Positions 10,193 through 23,996 of a DNA stretch of 64,000 bases are shown piece by piece. How positions within the stretch are numbered: the first letter of the stretch is position 1; every line of letters begins with the position of its first letter. This stretch comes from Chondrosia reniformis (Eukaryota; Porifera; Demospongiae; Chondrillida; Chondrillidae): the NCBI GenBank assembly GCA_947172415.1, contig OX359193.1, positions 4,582,501-4,646,500 of the forward strand. Reading direction: 5' to 3'. The position numbers and the translations under genes were made by a program. The notes under the pieces are model-generated. The model did not search any database and was not told the origin of the DNA. It saw only the letters and a program-made list of their open reading frames with translations.

Positions 10193-10897
10193 GTGCTTCA
10201 GAGAACACAGTTACCTCTCATTCTTTGTTGGGCTGCTACTCTACACAAGGTTCAAGGTCTGTCATTAGATGCAGCTGTGCTGGACCTGGGAGAAAAAGTG
10301 TTCGAACCAGGGATGGCATATGTGGCCTTGAGTCGTGTTAGGACTCTAGATGGTGTGGCTCTATCAAGCTTTGAACCACAGAAGGTCAAGGCTAACAAAC
10401 GAGTGCATGCAGAAATGGCCAGGTTACGGAAGAGAAGTGGTTCACATGATACATCAGACAATGAGTCACAAACATCCCACCTCTTGGTGCACAGTAGTTC
10501 CTCTCTATCCAACAAACCCAATCAACCAATGAACAGTTCCGTTCCTGTCGTTGCTACTCCAGTACCCTCAGTGCAGAGGAATTCTTCTCCACCCATCCAA
10601 ACCAACTCGCCAACCAAATCTGCTCCAGGTACACACATGCCCTCGGTGCAGAATAATTCTTCTTTAATAATCCAACCCCAGCCCCCAATCATTTCTGTTC
10701 CCCATGTTGCTTCACCAGTACTGTCACTTCAAGAAGAGTTAGAAACTATGGTGAACTGTGAAAATCCGGCTACTGATTTGATCAGCAATTGGGCAAAGTG
10801 TCATGAGGGTGATATTACAGCTACTTTGATAGAAGTAAATCAGCCATCCCGTGCAATTCTCAGCATGTTAAAATCAGGCTCAACCCACTGTTCTTAG
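10193..10897 (+). pseudogene. Helitron helicase C-terminus, OTU lost (unit 1)
   Basis: Continues the helicase in the second frame: Helitron-typical VRFYG then a TGA (10181-10183), then [12 protein letters not shown], the motif VI region ([22 protein letters not shown]) and a Ser/Pro/Asn-rich linker of about 130 residues. The open frame is counted from a GTG at 10193, which is not a real start. At 10865 the reading runs over a deletion junction and ends after a short foreign tail ([10 protein letters not shown]) read backwards through the antisense pseudogene. The frame change near 10031-10076 and the TGA are in all three units. Confidence 0.85.
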
Positions 10898-11965
10898 ACA
10901 GTCACCAAGCATCCATAGTCATAGTCAATTTTGACATTGGCCTCAGAGCCTGCTGCAGCTATTGACCAGCTGGGGAAGTCAGTGCACAGTCCACGTGCAA
11001 CGTATTGCTCGCACACCTACAGTATACAAAAGCAGAATGAAGGCAGCATATATACGTGTACCTAATTCAAGAGAGTGACAAGAATATAACAATTTTACAT
11101 ACCTTTGGTGGCATGGTGTCTGGTGAAACCTTCTTTCCAAGAGCACGCAGGCGGCAACGATTGTATACCAGAATCCACCATCCCAAACGTGCATTAAATA
11201 CTTCTTCCCCAATGCCGCGCTGGGAGTAGAAGGTTTGGTCGAGTACTGAATGGACAGCTTCCACCTTGCTTGTGCCGCAAAGTGACTGGTAGTGCTCCAG
11301 ATGATGGCTGGTCGAGTGGTAGTTTACTGTGCCCACTTTCACATATGGCAGGTGATCTGGATTATCGAAAATGCATCCATTGCGGACATGGACAAGCTGC
11401 TGCTGAAACACACTCATCACCCTCCTTGTGACAAGGGGATATGCAACATCAGCGACTGTAAGGTTGTCCACCTCCATGCCAGCTGCTTCTGCTTGAGAGC
11501 GGGCACTGGTAATCCAACTCCTGGTGGGCCTTTAGCACTAAAACCATCCGTTCTGCAACACTCTCTGGCTCACCAAGCACTTGGCGGATGAATTTCACCC
11601 TCACAGTGTGCATAGGCAGTTTTTCAAGTCCAGCAGCTTCCCTAGCCTTCATCAACTGCTGCTGATCGCCCTCATGTTGCATGAAGATTGCATGGCTCCG
11701 GTCAACAAGGAACGTCTTATGACGGGGGTGCTCGGTATTCATTTCCCGCCCAATGCGTAGCATGAGATGCATAGCATCGAGCTTGACAGAAAAGGATGAC
11801 CGCCATAAGGCTGCCAACACTTGTGCCTGTGTTGCTCAAGGTGGAGTGAGGAGTGCCACTGCAGCATCCACAGTCCATGTACAAGGACCGGGCACCTCCA
11901 CTCCTGCTGACTGATGTCGGTCGACTACTTCATCCATGGCCTTCTTCACTCACTGCTGTGTCGGG
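10866..11965 (-). pseudogene. Antisense pseudogene, exon A and part of exon B (unit 1)
   Basis: Minus-strand remnant of the gene described at 38046-41276. Exon A (11103-11965) codes VKLDAMHLMLRIGREMNTEH and GTSKVEAVHSVLDQ, ends at a donor (CCAAAG, GTATGT), and exon B follows an 86-bp intron until the deletion junction. Exon A carries in-frame stops and at least one frame change, so it is not functional. Confidence 0.65.
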
Positions 11966-12031
11966 CACTACCTAATATATCAGAAATATAGATATATATA
12001 AAAGAGGTGGTCATGGTCAGAAGTGCTTTAA

Positions 12032-12482
12032 CCCTTTACCGATCGCGTTACGATTTTTCACCATACCGTTTCCGGTCGTGAGCCACTTTAGTGGCTCAAT
12101 GTTGAAAGTCACTTTATTTGAGATAAAACACTATCATTTTACTAGGAAAGGTTTATTAACACTTCATTTCTAAAGTTACAGTCGATTTTCATCTCAAATA
12201 TTGACAAAATTTCGAGTTACATATTACCGTAAAGATGCCACCATTTTATTTGTCATGATATGGAAACGATTTTGTAAAAATATACGTATTACTACCGTAT
12301 TTCTACGGCATACTAAATATTTGAAAGGCCTATATTCCCCTGAATATTGAGTTTGAAACTTTAAAATTTGACTTTATGATAAATATTTAATCGATAAGCC
12401 AAAAATGGACTGAAAAAACGATTTTTCATGTACACGACACAGAGGCTTTAGAGCCAGTGAGTGGTTTGCAACCAGGAAAGGG
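12032..12482. mobile_element. piggyBac-type MITE (unit 1 right end)
   Basis: Same 451-bp element with flanking TTAA as at 67-517; I see no base differences from that copy. Confidence 0.7.
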
Positions 12483-12575
12483 TTAAAAGCTGGAAGCTTT
12501 AGGTAATTGAATTAAGTGCATCGTGCAACACCCAGGATTTCAGTCCGTATGCCTCTTGGGACTGCCAACCCTGCA

Positions 12576-12823
12576 CTCGAACTACTTGGCTGCGTTGTTT
12601 GGCTTTAATATAAAATTCATAATCTCAATGTTTGAGGATGTCGGAACATTATAAATAATGATAGAAAAACGTTAATTATAGCTTCCTGAACCCCGCCATT
12701 TGCAAAAACAATGTATTGACGTATAAATTAAGTGCTATAATTATAGTTGCATATGAACCCATAATATATATATGTCTTTCGCTAACATGTAGCCATACAC
12801 TGAAATCGGCAAATGCAGCCCCT
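12576..12823. repeat. Hairpin-ended dispersed repeat (unit 1 end)
   Basis: Identical in appearance to 611-858; its right edge is the unit 1/unit 2 join. Confidence 0.55.
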
Positions 12824-13776
12824 AATAATAATAATACTTGTATGAAATGTAAGTTAGTGTATTGCAATAGTCTAATAGTCTTTCTAATGGTAGTTATAGT
12901 TACGTGCAATAAGATGTAGCAACAGCCTGCTTGGTGAGGGTGGTGGTACAGGCTGTGGTATCAATGCTGTTGATGGAGCAGGGGCTTCTACTTTGGCTGC
13001 TTCCACTTTAGCCTTCTCTTTTTTCCTCATTCTTCTTTCATTCCGCAATATCTCCCTCTAAACAATGTATATAATACAGACTTTGTATCATTATATACAC
13101 TTACCACTTTTTCTTCATTTTTTGTTTCTCATTTATCTACATGAAAGAATAACGAAAAACATTAATCAACAGGAATACAATGTCATATGCTGTACCTCCT
13201 CCATATGCCGTACCTCTTCCATATGCCGTACCTGGACTTCTTTCAGCTGAAACATTGATTACATAGAAGAACAGCTGAACATTCCACATTTTTATTATTA
13301 TTAACATTGCAGTTACTTACATTTCGATTATTCTGCCAGCACAGCAGTGCCACAACTATCATTAGTTGTGTGATGGCCTATGTACATAGTGGAGGTATTG
13401 ATAGTAACTTGCACTGTACCATGTGCACTTTTACACATATAGCAAACAGTATATTTCATGCACTCACTATTCTTGCCATCCATTCGCCTGTAAAAAAGGA
13501 GCACCAAAGCCCCTATTATCACCTCTGTGCAGTGTGGATGTATACCAAATAGATTGTAGATTTGGCGAATTACATACAGTCTAACTCACAAAGTAACCCG
13601 ACACTAGGAATATGGCTGTCGTGTTCACTGCACTAAGCACCTCTACTCTCAATGCCATTTCTTTCGTTGGTAAATGTTGGTAAAAACCATGGAAACGATG
13701 GTAAGCAGTTGCGCGCGTTGTATGCGGTCATTATTGCTATGGAAATCGTTAATCGTTCCGAGCTCAAAGATCGGCA

Positions 13777-13944
13777 ATGAGTGTTCTCTTTACGAATCTG
13801 ACGCTGTTCATGAATTCTCCTAGTCTGAAGCTTTCCTCGAGCTTTCAGGAATTCATCCTATTTACACTGTGTGCGATACTTAGCTGCCATACAGCGAAAA
13901 GAGTGCTTTTCAGCACTAAATCGGTGACGGGAGACGGCGCTGAG
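13777..13944 (+). other. Predicted first exon of the Helitron gene (unit 2)
   Basis: Same 56-codon exon and GTAAGT donor as in unit 1; the acceptor is at about 16371. Confidence 0.4.
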
Positions 13945-14846
13945 GTAAGTAATTTATTTTCTCTAATTGGTGTTAGTATGTATGAGCTGTATAAACAGTT
14001 GTTGGGCTGATATTCATATATAGCTAGCCGAATGAGTTGTCATATTTGTTCAACACTGTTGCAATTAGCTATAAAATATGAAATACCATATATCGGTAAA
14101 TGAATCCATGTGTTTAAAAGAATACGAATTGACTGTATTCGCAATCCTTTGACAAGTATTGATTTAACCACAATGGTTTACTGCTATATAGTTGACATCG
14201 TGAAATGATTCATTTTGATTGCCAAGAGAATCATTCGAGTAGTGACCCGGCAATAATTACGAAGAGCGACGATTATTCTAATGATACGAATGTAAATCTA
14301 ACATGCAGAAAGGTTTGATAGTAGTATAATTTGGGCGTAATGCTATTTGATTGACAATGCCACCCAGTGTAGCAGGTGAACAAATGTATAGTCTGCATAT
14401 ATGCTACTATACGCACGACAGAGAGTCGAGTATGCCTAAGTTACAAGCTCCACGATCTAGGGTTATATGTAGGTCCAAAAGTCTGTCCAGCTAAAAGGTT
14501 GTCTGCGAAGAAATGCTGGCACAAAAATTGTCCTAATGGGCCTAAGATTGCCAGAAGCTTCCATGTTTTGAGTTTACATTCGAAACATTTGAAGATGCAC
14601 TAGAGGATCTTGTAACATAACGCAGACACTTTTACGTATACACACTATATGCATGTGTACAGGTCTTATCAATTATTGGGGCGCCACAGGCACCCCTATA
14701 TTATTATTTATATATATGTGTATATCTGGCAAAAAATATAATGTAATATAATATAATGTAATAAAATATAATGTAATAAAATATAATGTAATAAAATATA
14801 ATGTAATGTAATGTTGTAATCGAGAAGTATGTAAGAAAATACAATT

Positions 14847-15735
14847 CCATATCTAAGTCTGAGTAAGGGGTGTGATCCTATAGCTAAGGCTGAGTAAGGA
14901 GTGTGATCCTATAGCTAAGGCTGAGTAAGGGGTGTGGTCCTATAGCTAAGGCTGATTAAGGGGTGTGGTCCTATAGCTAAGGCTGAGTAAGGGGTGTGGT
15001 CCTATAGCTAAGGCTGAGTAAGGAGTATGGTTCTATATAGCTAAGGCTAAGTAAGGGGTGTGGTGCTATAGCTAAGGCTTAGTAAGGGGTTTGATCCTAT
15101 AGCTAAGGCTGAGTAAGAGGTGTGGTCCTATAGCTAAGGCTGAGTAAGGAGTATGGTTCTATATAGCTAAGGCTAAGAAAGGGGTGTGGTCCTATAGCTA
15201 AGGCTGAGTAAGGAGTATGGTTCTATAGTAAAGCTAAGTAAGGGGTGTGGTCCTATAACTAAGGCTTAGTAAGGTGCATGGGTGGTCTTATAGCTAAGGC
15301 TGAGTAAGGGGTGTGGTTCTATAACTAAGGCTGAGTAAGGGGTGTGGTCCTATAGCTAAGGCTGAGTAAGGAGTATGGTTCTATATAGCTAAGGCTAAGA
15401 AAGGGGTGTGGTCCTATAGGTAAGGCTGAGTAAGGGGTGTGGTCCGATAGCTAACGCTGAGTAAGGGGTTTGATCCTATAGCTAAGGCTGAGTAAGGGGT
15501 GTGGTCCTATAACTAAGGCTGAGTAAGGGGTGTGGTCCTATAGCTAAGGCTAAGTAAGGAGTATGGTTCTATATAGCTAAGGCTAAGTAAGGGGTGTGGT
15601 CCTATAGCTAAGGCTTAGTAAGGTGTGTGGTCTTATAGCTAAGGCTAAGTAAGGGGTGCAGTTGTAGAGCTAAGGTAGAGTGAGGGGTTTGGTGTCCTAT
15701 AGGCAGGGTAAAGTGAGGGAGTTAGGGGGTGTGGT
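14847..15735. repeat. 31-bp minisatellite (unit 2)
   Basis: Copy of the array at 2882-3770 with the same order of variant repeats and no length change, which is unusual for a minisatellite and points to very recent duplication or an assembly copy. Confidence 0.9.
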
Positions 15736-16377
15736 CATCACATAGTGAGTACCTTGTATCCATGGTAAAATTAATGCGCATAAATATGCATCACTGTACA
15801 TTAATCCTTTTCACACTGCATATGAATTCGACTCCTCGATGCCTAATAGTGTAAAACAAATAGTATGGAACGTAAAGCCTGATGATACTGTCATACGGTA
15901 TCATAATTAAAAACTTCGAATATAAATGGTTCATACATCCATTCGGTTGCGCATTTATATGCATAATGTCCCAACGGTTCGGAGCGACAGCAGAGAGTCA
16001 GTCTTTGGGGCAAGCATATGTATACAAGCCCAACAAGAAAGCATTCAAAGTAACGTTGCTATATACAAACCAAAACTCGCTCAAGACGCAAAACGTCTAC
16101 AGTGTATATAGCCTAAATGCACAATGAATCTACAATTATCTCGCTCATTTTATTATGCCAAGAATACACATGGAATTTCATAACATACAATCGTTATTAT
16201 CTATATAATGCTTGCATAACAAAACACTCTATATATACATGATTATCTTGCAAGTTATTGTTGGCAAAATGTTTGTTGGTAAGTTGACATAAGCAACATT
16301 AATATACTGTACACAATTATAGTATGTCTACTTGGTCTTCACACATTGATTTCTTTCATGTCTGTGTATAGAGTATC

Positions 16378-17115
16378 ATGAAATTAATTGGAAAGTTCCT
16401 TCCAACTGAAGGTAAACTGACAATGTGTAGTCATCGCTCCAAAAGATGTAAACATTGTATGAAACATAACCCCGGTAAGTCATGCACATTGTACACTGTG
16501 GTACACTGTTTAGTCCTACAAAGGCCTGCAATTAAAAAAGCAATTGGTCTATTGGCTGTTGCTACCTTTATATTCTTTGAAATATACACACTTCAAGCTC
16601 AACTAGTAGCTAACTGTAAAGACCAACCTAGTGCTTTTGTTCAAACATGCTATGGTACTGCTTTGCATAATCCAACACAATACTCTGTCGATGCAAATCA
16701 AGAAAACTTAAACCGTTTGGTTTGCCGTGAGTATGCATACATTAATAGACTAAAGACGACATATGTTCGCTACCGAAAACGATTGCATACCCTTTTTCTT
16801 TATATTTCAAAACGTCGCTTTCATCGACCTTCGTGTCTGGCTTTGCTTCTACTGTTACTCCTCTTAAGTGGAGATGTTGAAGTCAATCCAGGCCCTACCA
16901 CCAGTAAAGAAAGGCAGGATAATAAAGAATTGGATGCAGGTTTAATTCAAGATACCTCCGAAGAAAAACAAAAGCGAGAAGACAGCTATAAACAGTTAAT
17001 CTCCATAGGGTCTAGTGGTGAACAAAGTATGCAAAGTTATTGCATCTCAATTGGATCACCCTTGCCAATTAAAATTGAACAGCAGTACACAACGGACATT
17101 GACAAGCACCCATAG
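16378..17115 (+). CDS. Helitron N-terminal module with 2A peptide (unit 2)
   Basis: Identical 245-residue product to unit 1; 2A motif at 16870-16896; same terminal TAG followed by the RepHel frame in phase. Confidence 0.75.
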   Translation: MKLIGKFLPTEGKLTMCSHRSKRCKHCMKHNPGKSCTLYTVVHCLVLQRPAIKKAIGLLAVATFIFFEIYTLQAQLVANCKDQPSAFVQTCYGTALHNPTQYSVDANQENLNRLVCREYAYINRLKTTYVRYRKRLHTLFLYISKRRFHRPSCLALLLLLLLLSGDVEVNPGPTTSKERQDNKELDAGLIQDTSEEKQKREDSYKQLISIGSSGEQSMQSYCISIGSPLPIKIEQQYTTDIDKHP

Positions 17116-17181
17116 GCAAAGAAAAGATTACCAATTAATGAGACAGAAAAACGTGATCAGCAGTTAAGCAAAAAAAGGACT

Positions 17182-20100
17182 TTGTCTCGAGCAAGATTCA
17201 CAGCTGAAAAAAGTGAGCAACAACAACAGAGACTTCTGAGATCACGTGTTAATCAGGTTAGAAGACTGAAGGAGGAAGATGAGAAAGCAAGGCAAGCCCA
17301 ATTGGAAATCTTAAAATTTAGTGCCAGGCAAAGACTTCAGAAGGAAGATGACAATGCAAGGCAAACGCGTTTGGAAGTCTTAAAGTTTAATGCCAGCCAC
17401 AGACTGAATAAGGAAAATGAGACAGCAAGGCAAGCACGGTTGCAAGTCTTAAAGTGTAATGCCAGCCAGAGACTGAAGAACGAAGATAAGACAGCAAGGC
17501 AAGCACGGTTGCAAGTCTTAAAGTGTAATGCCAGCCAGAGACTGAAGAACGAAGGTAAGACAGCGAGGCAAGCACGATTGCAAGTCTTAAAGTGTAATGC
17601 CAGCCAGAGACTGAAGCAGGAAGATGAGACAGCAAGGCAAGCACGATTAGAAGCCATTAGACGAAATTACAGAAAAAAAGTGGACAAAGAGGATGAGGCA
17701 AGCCGTGACAAAAGACTTCAGACTAAAGCAATGAATGTTCGACAGTACAGTGCCAAACAAAGTCTTGCACAAAAGGAAAATGACCGCGAGAAGGCAAGGA
17801 TGAGGATGCAAACTATTCGCGGGAAACAAGCTACTTTAGCTGCTATGCAAGAACCATCCAGAAGGAAAGATGAAAAATTACAATTAACTGATGACAATGA
17901 GGAAAGCACAAAGACAGATGGTGTGAAAATTCCTGACCCATCAATATCGGTGAATTCTGTGGACACTAAGCAGTTGATCAAGGCAGACATCACCGAGAAG
18001 AAAAGAAAACATTCAGCACATCACAACAAACTACCTGAGACAAACAGAGCCAAGTTCAGAAAAGTGGCCTGTGAAGGCCCTTCTTGTGTATGTACATCGT
18101 GTCATAAACTGTGCTATCAAATGCACGGAAAATTCTCAAAAGATGGCAATGAGTTTGTTGATTTTATTAAGTTGGAATCTCCAGTGGACGAAAAAACCTG
18201 GTTTTGCACCAGATGTATATCCTCTTTGAAGAAAAGGGACATTCCAGGTAATGCTTTGGATAATAACATGCGAGTCTCTGAAGTCCCCAAGGAGTTGCAA
18301 GGACTCAACAGCTTAGAGGAACGCTTAATTTCACGTGTTACTCCTTTTATGAAGCTGGTAGTGCTACCACGTGGACGCCAGAGGGCAATTAGGGGTCAGG
18401 TCATCAACTTCCCCACCCCCATGACCAACACGGTAGACCAACTGCCACGTCTAGCTGAGGATACTGATATTGTATACGTGCAGCGTCCCAGTGAGTCAGA
18501 ATGTGTGCCAGAGAGAGCAACTTCAGCCACAAGGACATACTACTGCTGTCGTTATCGAAAAGTAATGCTAGCTTTGAATTGGCTGAAGGAAAATAATCCC
18601 ATCTTCCATGATGTTAAGGTGGTTGATCCATCTGAGAAACAGTTTTCAGAGGAAGGTGACGAATGTCAGGCAGACCATGTTGAGGAGTCGGGTGTTGTGA
18701 GGAGCAACACATTGATACCTGACATACCCGTGTCCAAACTCATTCAGGATGGAGCATTTCCTGTTCATCAGTTGGAAAGAATTTCCTCAGCACCTGTGAG
18801 TGTTTTCAATGAGCCTCAACTGGAGCTAATGGCATTCCCTACTTTGTATCCCAATGGAAGAAATGGTTTTGGAACACATAGGAATGCCAAACTCTCTCCC
18901 TGGGACTACTTTCAAACCCGTGTCATGAGTAGTGATGCTAGATGGGCACGGCATCCATCTTACCTCTTTTGGGCTTGTAATATTGTAGAAGCATACAAGC
19001 TGCAAAGTAGCATTTCTGTTGCTCTACGTCTGAGGAATCCAGGAACTCACAATATGAACACCAATAAAGTGGAAGATAAACATGAACAAAGCAAGGAACA
19101 TTATCTCACAGCAGGTGATCTGAAGGGATCATCGGCAAAAGAAAATCCAGATGTACGTGAAAACTGCTACAGTTTCATGAGGGATATTCGTGGTACTGCA
19201 GCCTACTGGCAGTCAGCAAAAATCCATCTGTTCACAATGTTGCGTTCCCTTGGACCTCCAACATTCTTCATCACATTCAGTGCAGATGACCATCACTGGA
19301 AAGATCTCATGGTGGTTTTAGCCAACTGCAGTGGACGGAACCTGACTGAGGAGCAGGTGGACCTACTAACTGATGAAGAGAGGAGAGACTTTATGGCCAG
19401 TAATCCTGTGGTTACTGCTTGCCATTTTGCACATCGCTTCCAATGTCTGGTGAAAGAAGTCATTAAAGGTTCAGGAAAGCCAATTGGAGAAGTGATTGAT
19501 TTCTTCTGGAGAATTGAGTTTCAGTTGCGAGGATCACCACATGTTCATTCCTTGTGGTGGATTAAAGATGCTCCAGACTTGGACACCAAGGCAGGTAGTC
19601 AATCAGCTCCTGAGTTCATTGATAGGTACATATCCGTTCAAGTCCCAGATGAGGGCTGTGGAAAGGATGAACTCAGATTAACCATCCTTCGGGTCCAGCA
19701 GCACAAGCATACTGCTACTTGCCAGAAGACCAGCAAAAGGAAGAAAGAGTGTCGTTTTGACTTCCCCAGACCTTTGTCGTGTGAAACACGCCTGAAGAAC
19801 AATAACGATGTAGGAAACAAGTCACGCTTTTACCTTCTTAAGCGGAACAAAGGGGAAGAAAATATCAATGCTTTCAACATTCATCTGCTCCTTGCATGGC
19901 AGGCCAATATGGACATACAGTTAATTGGATCAGTTTATGGTACTGCATCGTACATTTGTTCTTACATGTGCAAGGGAGAAAGTGAAGAAGTGAAGAAGGC
20001 CATCAGAGATGCTCTCAACACTCTACCTGCTAATGCTTCAATTCGCAAAAAACTATCCAAAGTAGGCAATACTATGCTGTCACATCGAGAGCTTAGTGCC

Positions 20101-22074
20101 CAAGAGGCTGCCTACAGACTTTGCAATTTGCCACTGAATGACTCGACTAGGAAAGTAGTGTTTGTTAACACCGTCCGACCTGAAAAACGAACACGACTTC
20201 TCAAGAGCCGATCTGAACTAATTGAACTGGGAGATCATGACACTGCCATCTTCAACCAGGTTTGTTTGATGTATGCTGCAAGGCCAAAGGGAGATGACTT
20301 TGAAGAAATGACTCTGGCTTACTTTTCTGTGTGGTATGATACTATACCAAGGGAAGACAGTCGTAAAAAAGATGACTATACAGGACCCGGACGGCGATCG
20401 CAACCTCGATACAAGTTGCAAGATAATATGGGTTGGATCAAGTTAAGGACCAAACAGGCATGTCTACGTACTCCGGTGATGACGCCCTCAAGCCATGGTG
20501 ATGACTACTACTATAGTCTCATGTTACTGTACATTCCATGGAGGCAAGAAAAGGCTGACTTGCTCCAAAACCATGAAACCGCCATGGCTGCTTTCATTGC
20601 TCGTGAAAGTGAACTTAAAGTCCTCAATGCTCAACATGAAGCATTTGCAGAGGAAGTACAGCGAGCAGTGCAACAGCTACAGGCTGTAAAGGATGCCGCA
20701 TACATGGATCTTGTGGCTCCTAATGTGCAACACGGAGAAAGAGAAGATGCCAAGCATCCAACGGAGGAGGCTGATGGAGGACTGTACAATGGAGAAAATT
20801 TTATAGCACAAGAGAATATGGAAGACTTGGCAGATGTAGCACCTACATTGCTGGAGGATTTTGATGCCAGTGGTGCCATCTCTCGATCTCGCCTCACCGA
20901 GAAAGCATTTAGGGAGCTGATTCTGAGCCTAAATGCAAAACAGAGAGAGGCATTCGAGATTGTTGTCAGGTATACGGCAGAACTACATAAATACCATATG
21001 GGAACAGTATCATCTCCTCCAGAATGCTTCCACCTGTTCATTACAGGTGGGGCTGGAACAGGAAAATCACACTTGATCCATGCCATCAGGGAGCATATTG
21101 AAAGATCAGTGCAGGGAAGCAAGGATTTCCATGGATGCATGGTCATGGCACCTACAGGAGTGGCTGCTTTTAACATCAATGGACTCACTATTCATCGAGC
21201 ACTGAGTATGCAAGTGGAACATGGAAGGTCAGCGCATCAATTGCATTTGAGTGCTTTGGCCCTCAATGAACTTCGTCGACTTTGGAAAGGAGTTCACACT
21301 ATCATTGTAGACGAAATCAGCATGGTTTCTTACGAGGTACTCGTAGCTGTTCATCAAAGGCTTTGCGAGATCTTTGCTACAGATGACATTTTTGGAGGAG
21401 TTAATGTTATTGCTGTTGAGGATTTGTACCAACTGTCCCCTGTAAATGGACATTATATATTCAGCAGTGCAAAGGTGCAATCAAGGAGGCTTGCATCCCA
21501 TTTGTGGAAAGACTTCTTCAGTATGATTGAATTGGAAGATAACATACGACAGCACAATGATCAGTCTTTCTCATCACTGCTGAATAGAATTCGAATAGGG
21601 GACCACACTCAGGAAGACATTGCCATCTTAGCAACTCGCAAGACATCCAACAATCAAGTGGATCTTTCGTCATCACCATTTTGCAATGCACTTAGACTGT
21701 TCCCTCGGGTTTCTGACTGTGACCTCTATAATTACCAGGAGCTGCACAAATTGACTTCTGCAACAGCGCAGTTGTTTGAAGCATCACATGTGATTTTGGA
21801 GAGTCGCAGATGCACACATGGGGCAGTATCCTATGAGCATATACGAGAAGAACTCATTCCCAATGATGACAAAGAGTGTGGTGGCTTACCAAGGCGTTTG
21901 AAACTGGCTGTTGGGTCGGAAATTATGTTGAGAAGAAACATAAAATGCGGAGATGGACTTGTGAATGGTGCTCGAGGTATCATAGTAGGAGTTAAATGGC
22001 CAGGAAACGTAAAAATCAACCAAGCCCAGGTGCACTACCTGAGTATGTTCATGATCCTCGAGTTGGACAACTAA
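17182..22074 (+). pseudogene. Helitron RepHel protein, main part (unit 2)
   Basis: Same domains and same breaks as unit 1: HUH motif near 19537, tyrosines near 19951 and 19963, Walker A at 21046. The only amino-acid change I see from unit 1 is Glu to Asp near 21722. Confidence 0.9.
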
Positions 22075-22157
22075 ACAAAGTTCCAATTGAAAATGGACAC
22101 CAGGAAGTGGTGCCAATTGAACCAATGTCAGTCAGGTTCTATGGATGACAGGGTACT

Positions 22158-22862
22158 GTGCTTCAGAGAACACAGTTACCTCTCATTCTTTGTTGGGCTG
22201 CTACTCTACACAAGGTTCAAGGTCTGTCATTAGATGCAGCTGTGCTGGACCTGGGAGAAAAAGTGTTCGAACCAGGGATGGCATATGTGGCCTTGAGTCG
22301 TGTTAGGACTCTAGATGGTGTGGCTCTATCAAGCTTTGAACCACAGAAGGTCAAGGCTAACAAACGAGTGCATGCAGAAATGGCCAGGTTACGGAAGAGA
22401 AGTGGTTCACATGATACATCAGACAATGAGTCACAAACATCCCACCTCTTGGTGCACAGTAGTTCCTCTCTATCCAACAAACCCAATCAACCAATGAACA
22501 GTTCCGTTCCTGTCGTTGCTACTCCAGTACCCTCAGTGCAGAGGAATTCTTCTCCACCCATCCAAACCAACTCGCCAACCAAATCTGCTCCAGGTACACA
22601 CATGCCCTCGGTGCAGAATAATTCTTCTTTAATAATCCAACCCCAGCCCCCAATCATTTCTGTTCCCCATGTTGCTTCACCAGTACTGTCACTTCAAGAA
22701 GAGTTAGAAACTATGGTGAACTGTGAAAATCCGGCTACTGATTTGATCAGCAATTGGGCAAAGTGTCATGAGGGTGATATTACAGCTACTTTGATAGAAG
22801 TAAATCAGCCATCCCGTGCAATTCTCAGCATGTTAAAATCAGGCTCAACCCACTGTTCTTAG
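22158..22862 (+). pseudogene. Helitron helicase C-terminus, OTU lost (unit 2)
   Basis: Same as unit 1, including the TGA (22146-22148) and the deletion junction at 22830. Confidence 0.85.
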
Positions 22863-23930
22863 ACAGTCACCAAGCATCCATAGTCATAGTCAATTTTGAC
22901 ATTGGCCTCAGAGCCTGCTGCAGCTATTGACCAGCTGGGGAAGTCAGTGCACAGTCCACGTGCAACGTATTGCTCGCACACCTACAGTATACAAAAGCAG
23001 AATGAAGGCAGCATATATACGTGTACCTAATTCAAGAGAGTGACAAGAATATAACAATTTTACATACCTTTGGTGGCATGGTGTCTGGTGAAACCTTCTT
23101 TCCAAGAGCACGCAGGCGGCAACGATTGTATACCAGAATCCACCATCCCAAACGTGCATTAAATACTTCTTCCCCAATGCCGCGCTGGGAGTAGAAGGTT
23201 TGGTCGAGTACTGAATGGACAGCTTCCACCTTGCTTGTGCCGCAAAGTGACTGGTAGTGCTCCAGATGATGGCTGGTCGAGTGGTAGTTTACTGTGCCCA
23301 CTTTCACATATGGCAGGTGATCTGGATTATCGAAAATGCATCCATTGCGGACATGGACAAGCTGCTGCTGAAACACACTCATCACCCTCCTTGTGACAAG
23401 GGGATATGCAACATCAGCGACTGTAAGGTTGTCCACCTCCATGCCAGCTGCTTCTGCTTGAGAGCGGGCACTGGTAATCCAACTCCTGGTGGGCCTTTAG
23501 CACTAAAACCATCCGTTCTGCAACACTCTCTGGCTCACCAAGCACTTGGCGGATGAATTTCACCCTCACAGTGTGCATAGGCAGTTTTTCAAGTCCAGCA
23601 GCTTCCCTAGCCTTCATCAACTGCTGCTGATCGCCCTCATGTTGCATGAAGATTGCATGGCTCCGGTCAACAAGGAACGTCTTATGACGGGGGTGCTCGG
23701 TATTCATTTCCCGCCCAATGCGTAGCATGAGATGCATAGCATCGAGCTTGACAGAAAAGGATGACCGCCATAAGGCTGCCAACACTTGTGCCTGTGTTGC
23801 TCAAGGTGGAGTGAGGAGTGCCACTGCAGCATCCACAGTCCATGTACAAGGACCGGGCACCTCCACTCCTGCTGACTGATGTCGGTCGACTACTTCATCC
23901 ATGGCCTTCTTCACTCACTGCTGTGTCGGG
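22831..23930 (-). pseudogene. Antisense pseudogene, exon A and part of exon B (unit 2)
   Basis: Same truncated remnant as in unit 1, ending at the same deletion junction. Confidence 0.65.
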
Positions 23931-23996
23931 CACTACCTAATATATCAGAAATATAGATATATATAAAAGAGGTGGTCATGGTCAGAAGTGCTTTAA

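Larger units (their letters stand above)
859..12823. repeat. Tandem unit 1, 11,965 bp, deletion form
   Basis: Head-to-tail unit that is virtually identical to unit 2. In the long coding region the only difference I noticed is one codon near 9757 (Glu here, Asp in units 2 and 3). It carries the 5,381-bp deletion at about 10865. The left edge is set at 859 because the right flank of the array matches only up to the base equivalent to 858. Confidence 0.85.

Noticed and set aside
11966-11990. CTAA-TATATC at the apparent period start looked like a Helitron 3' CTRR end meeting a 5' TC end.
   Set aside because: The same sequence continues unbroken at 41277 in the right flank, so it is not a junction.
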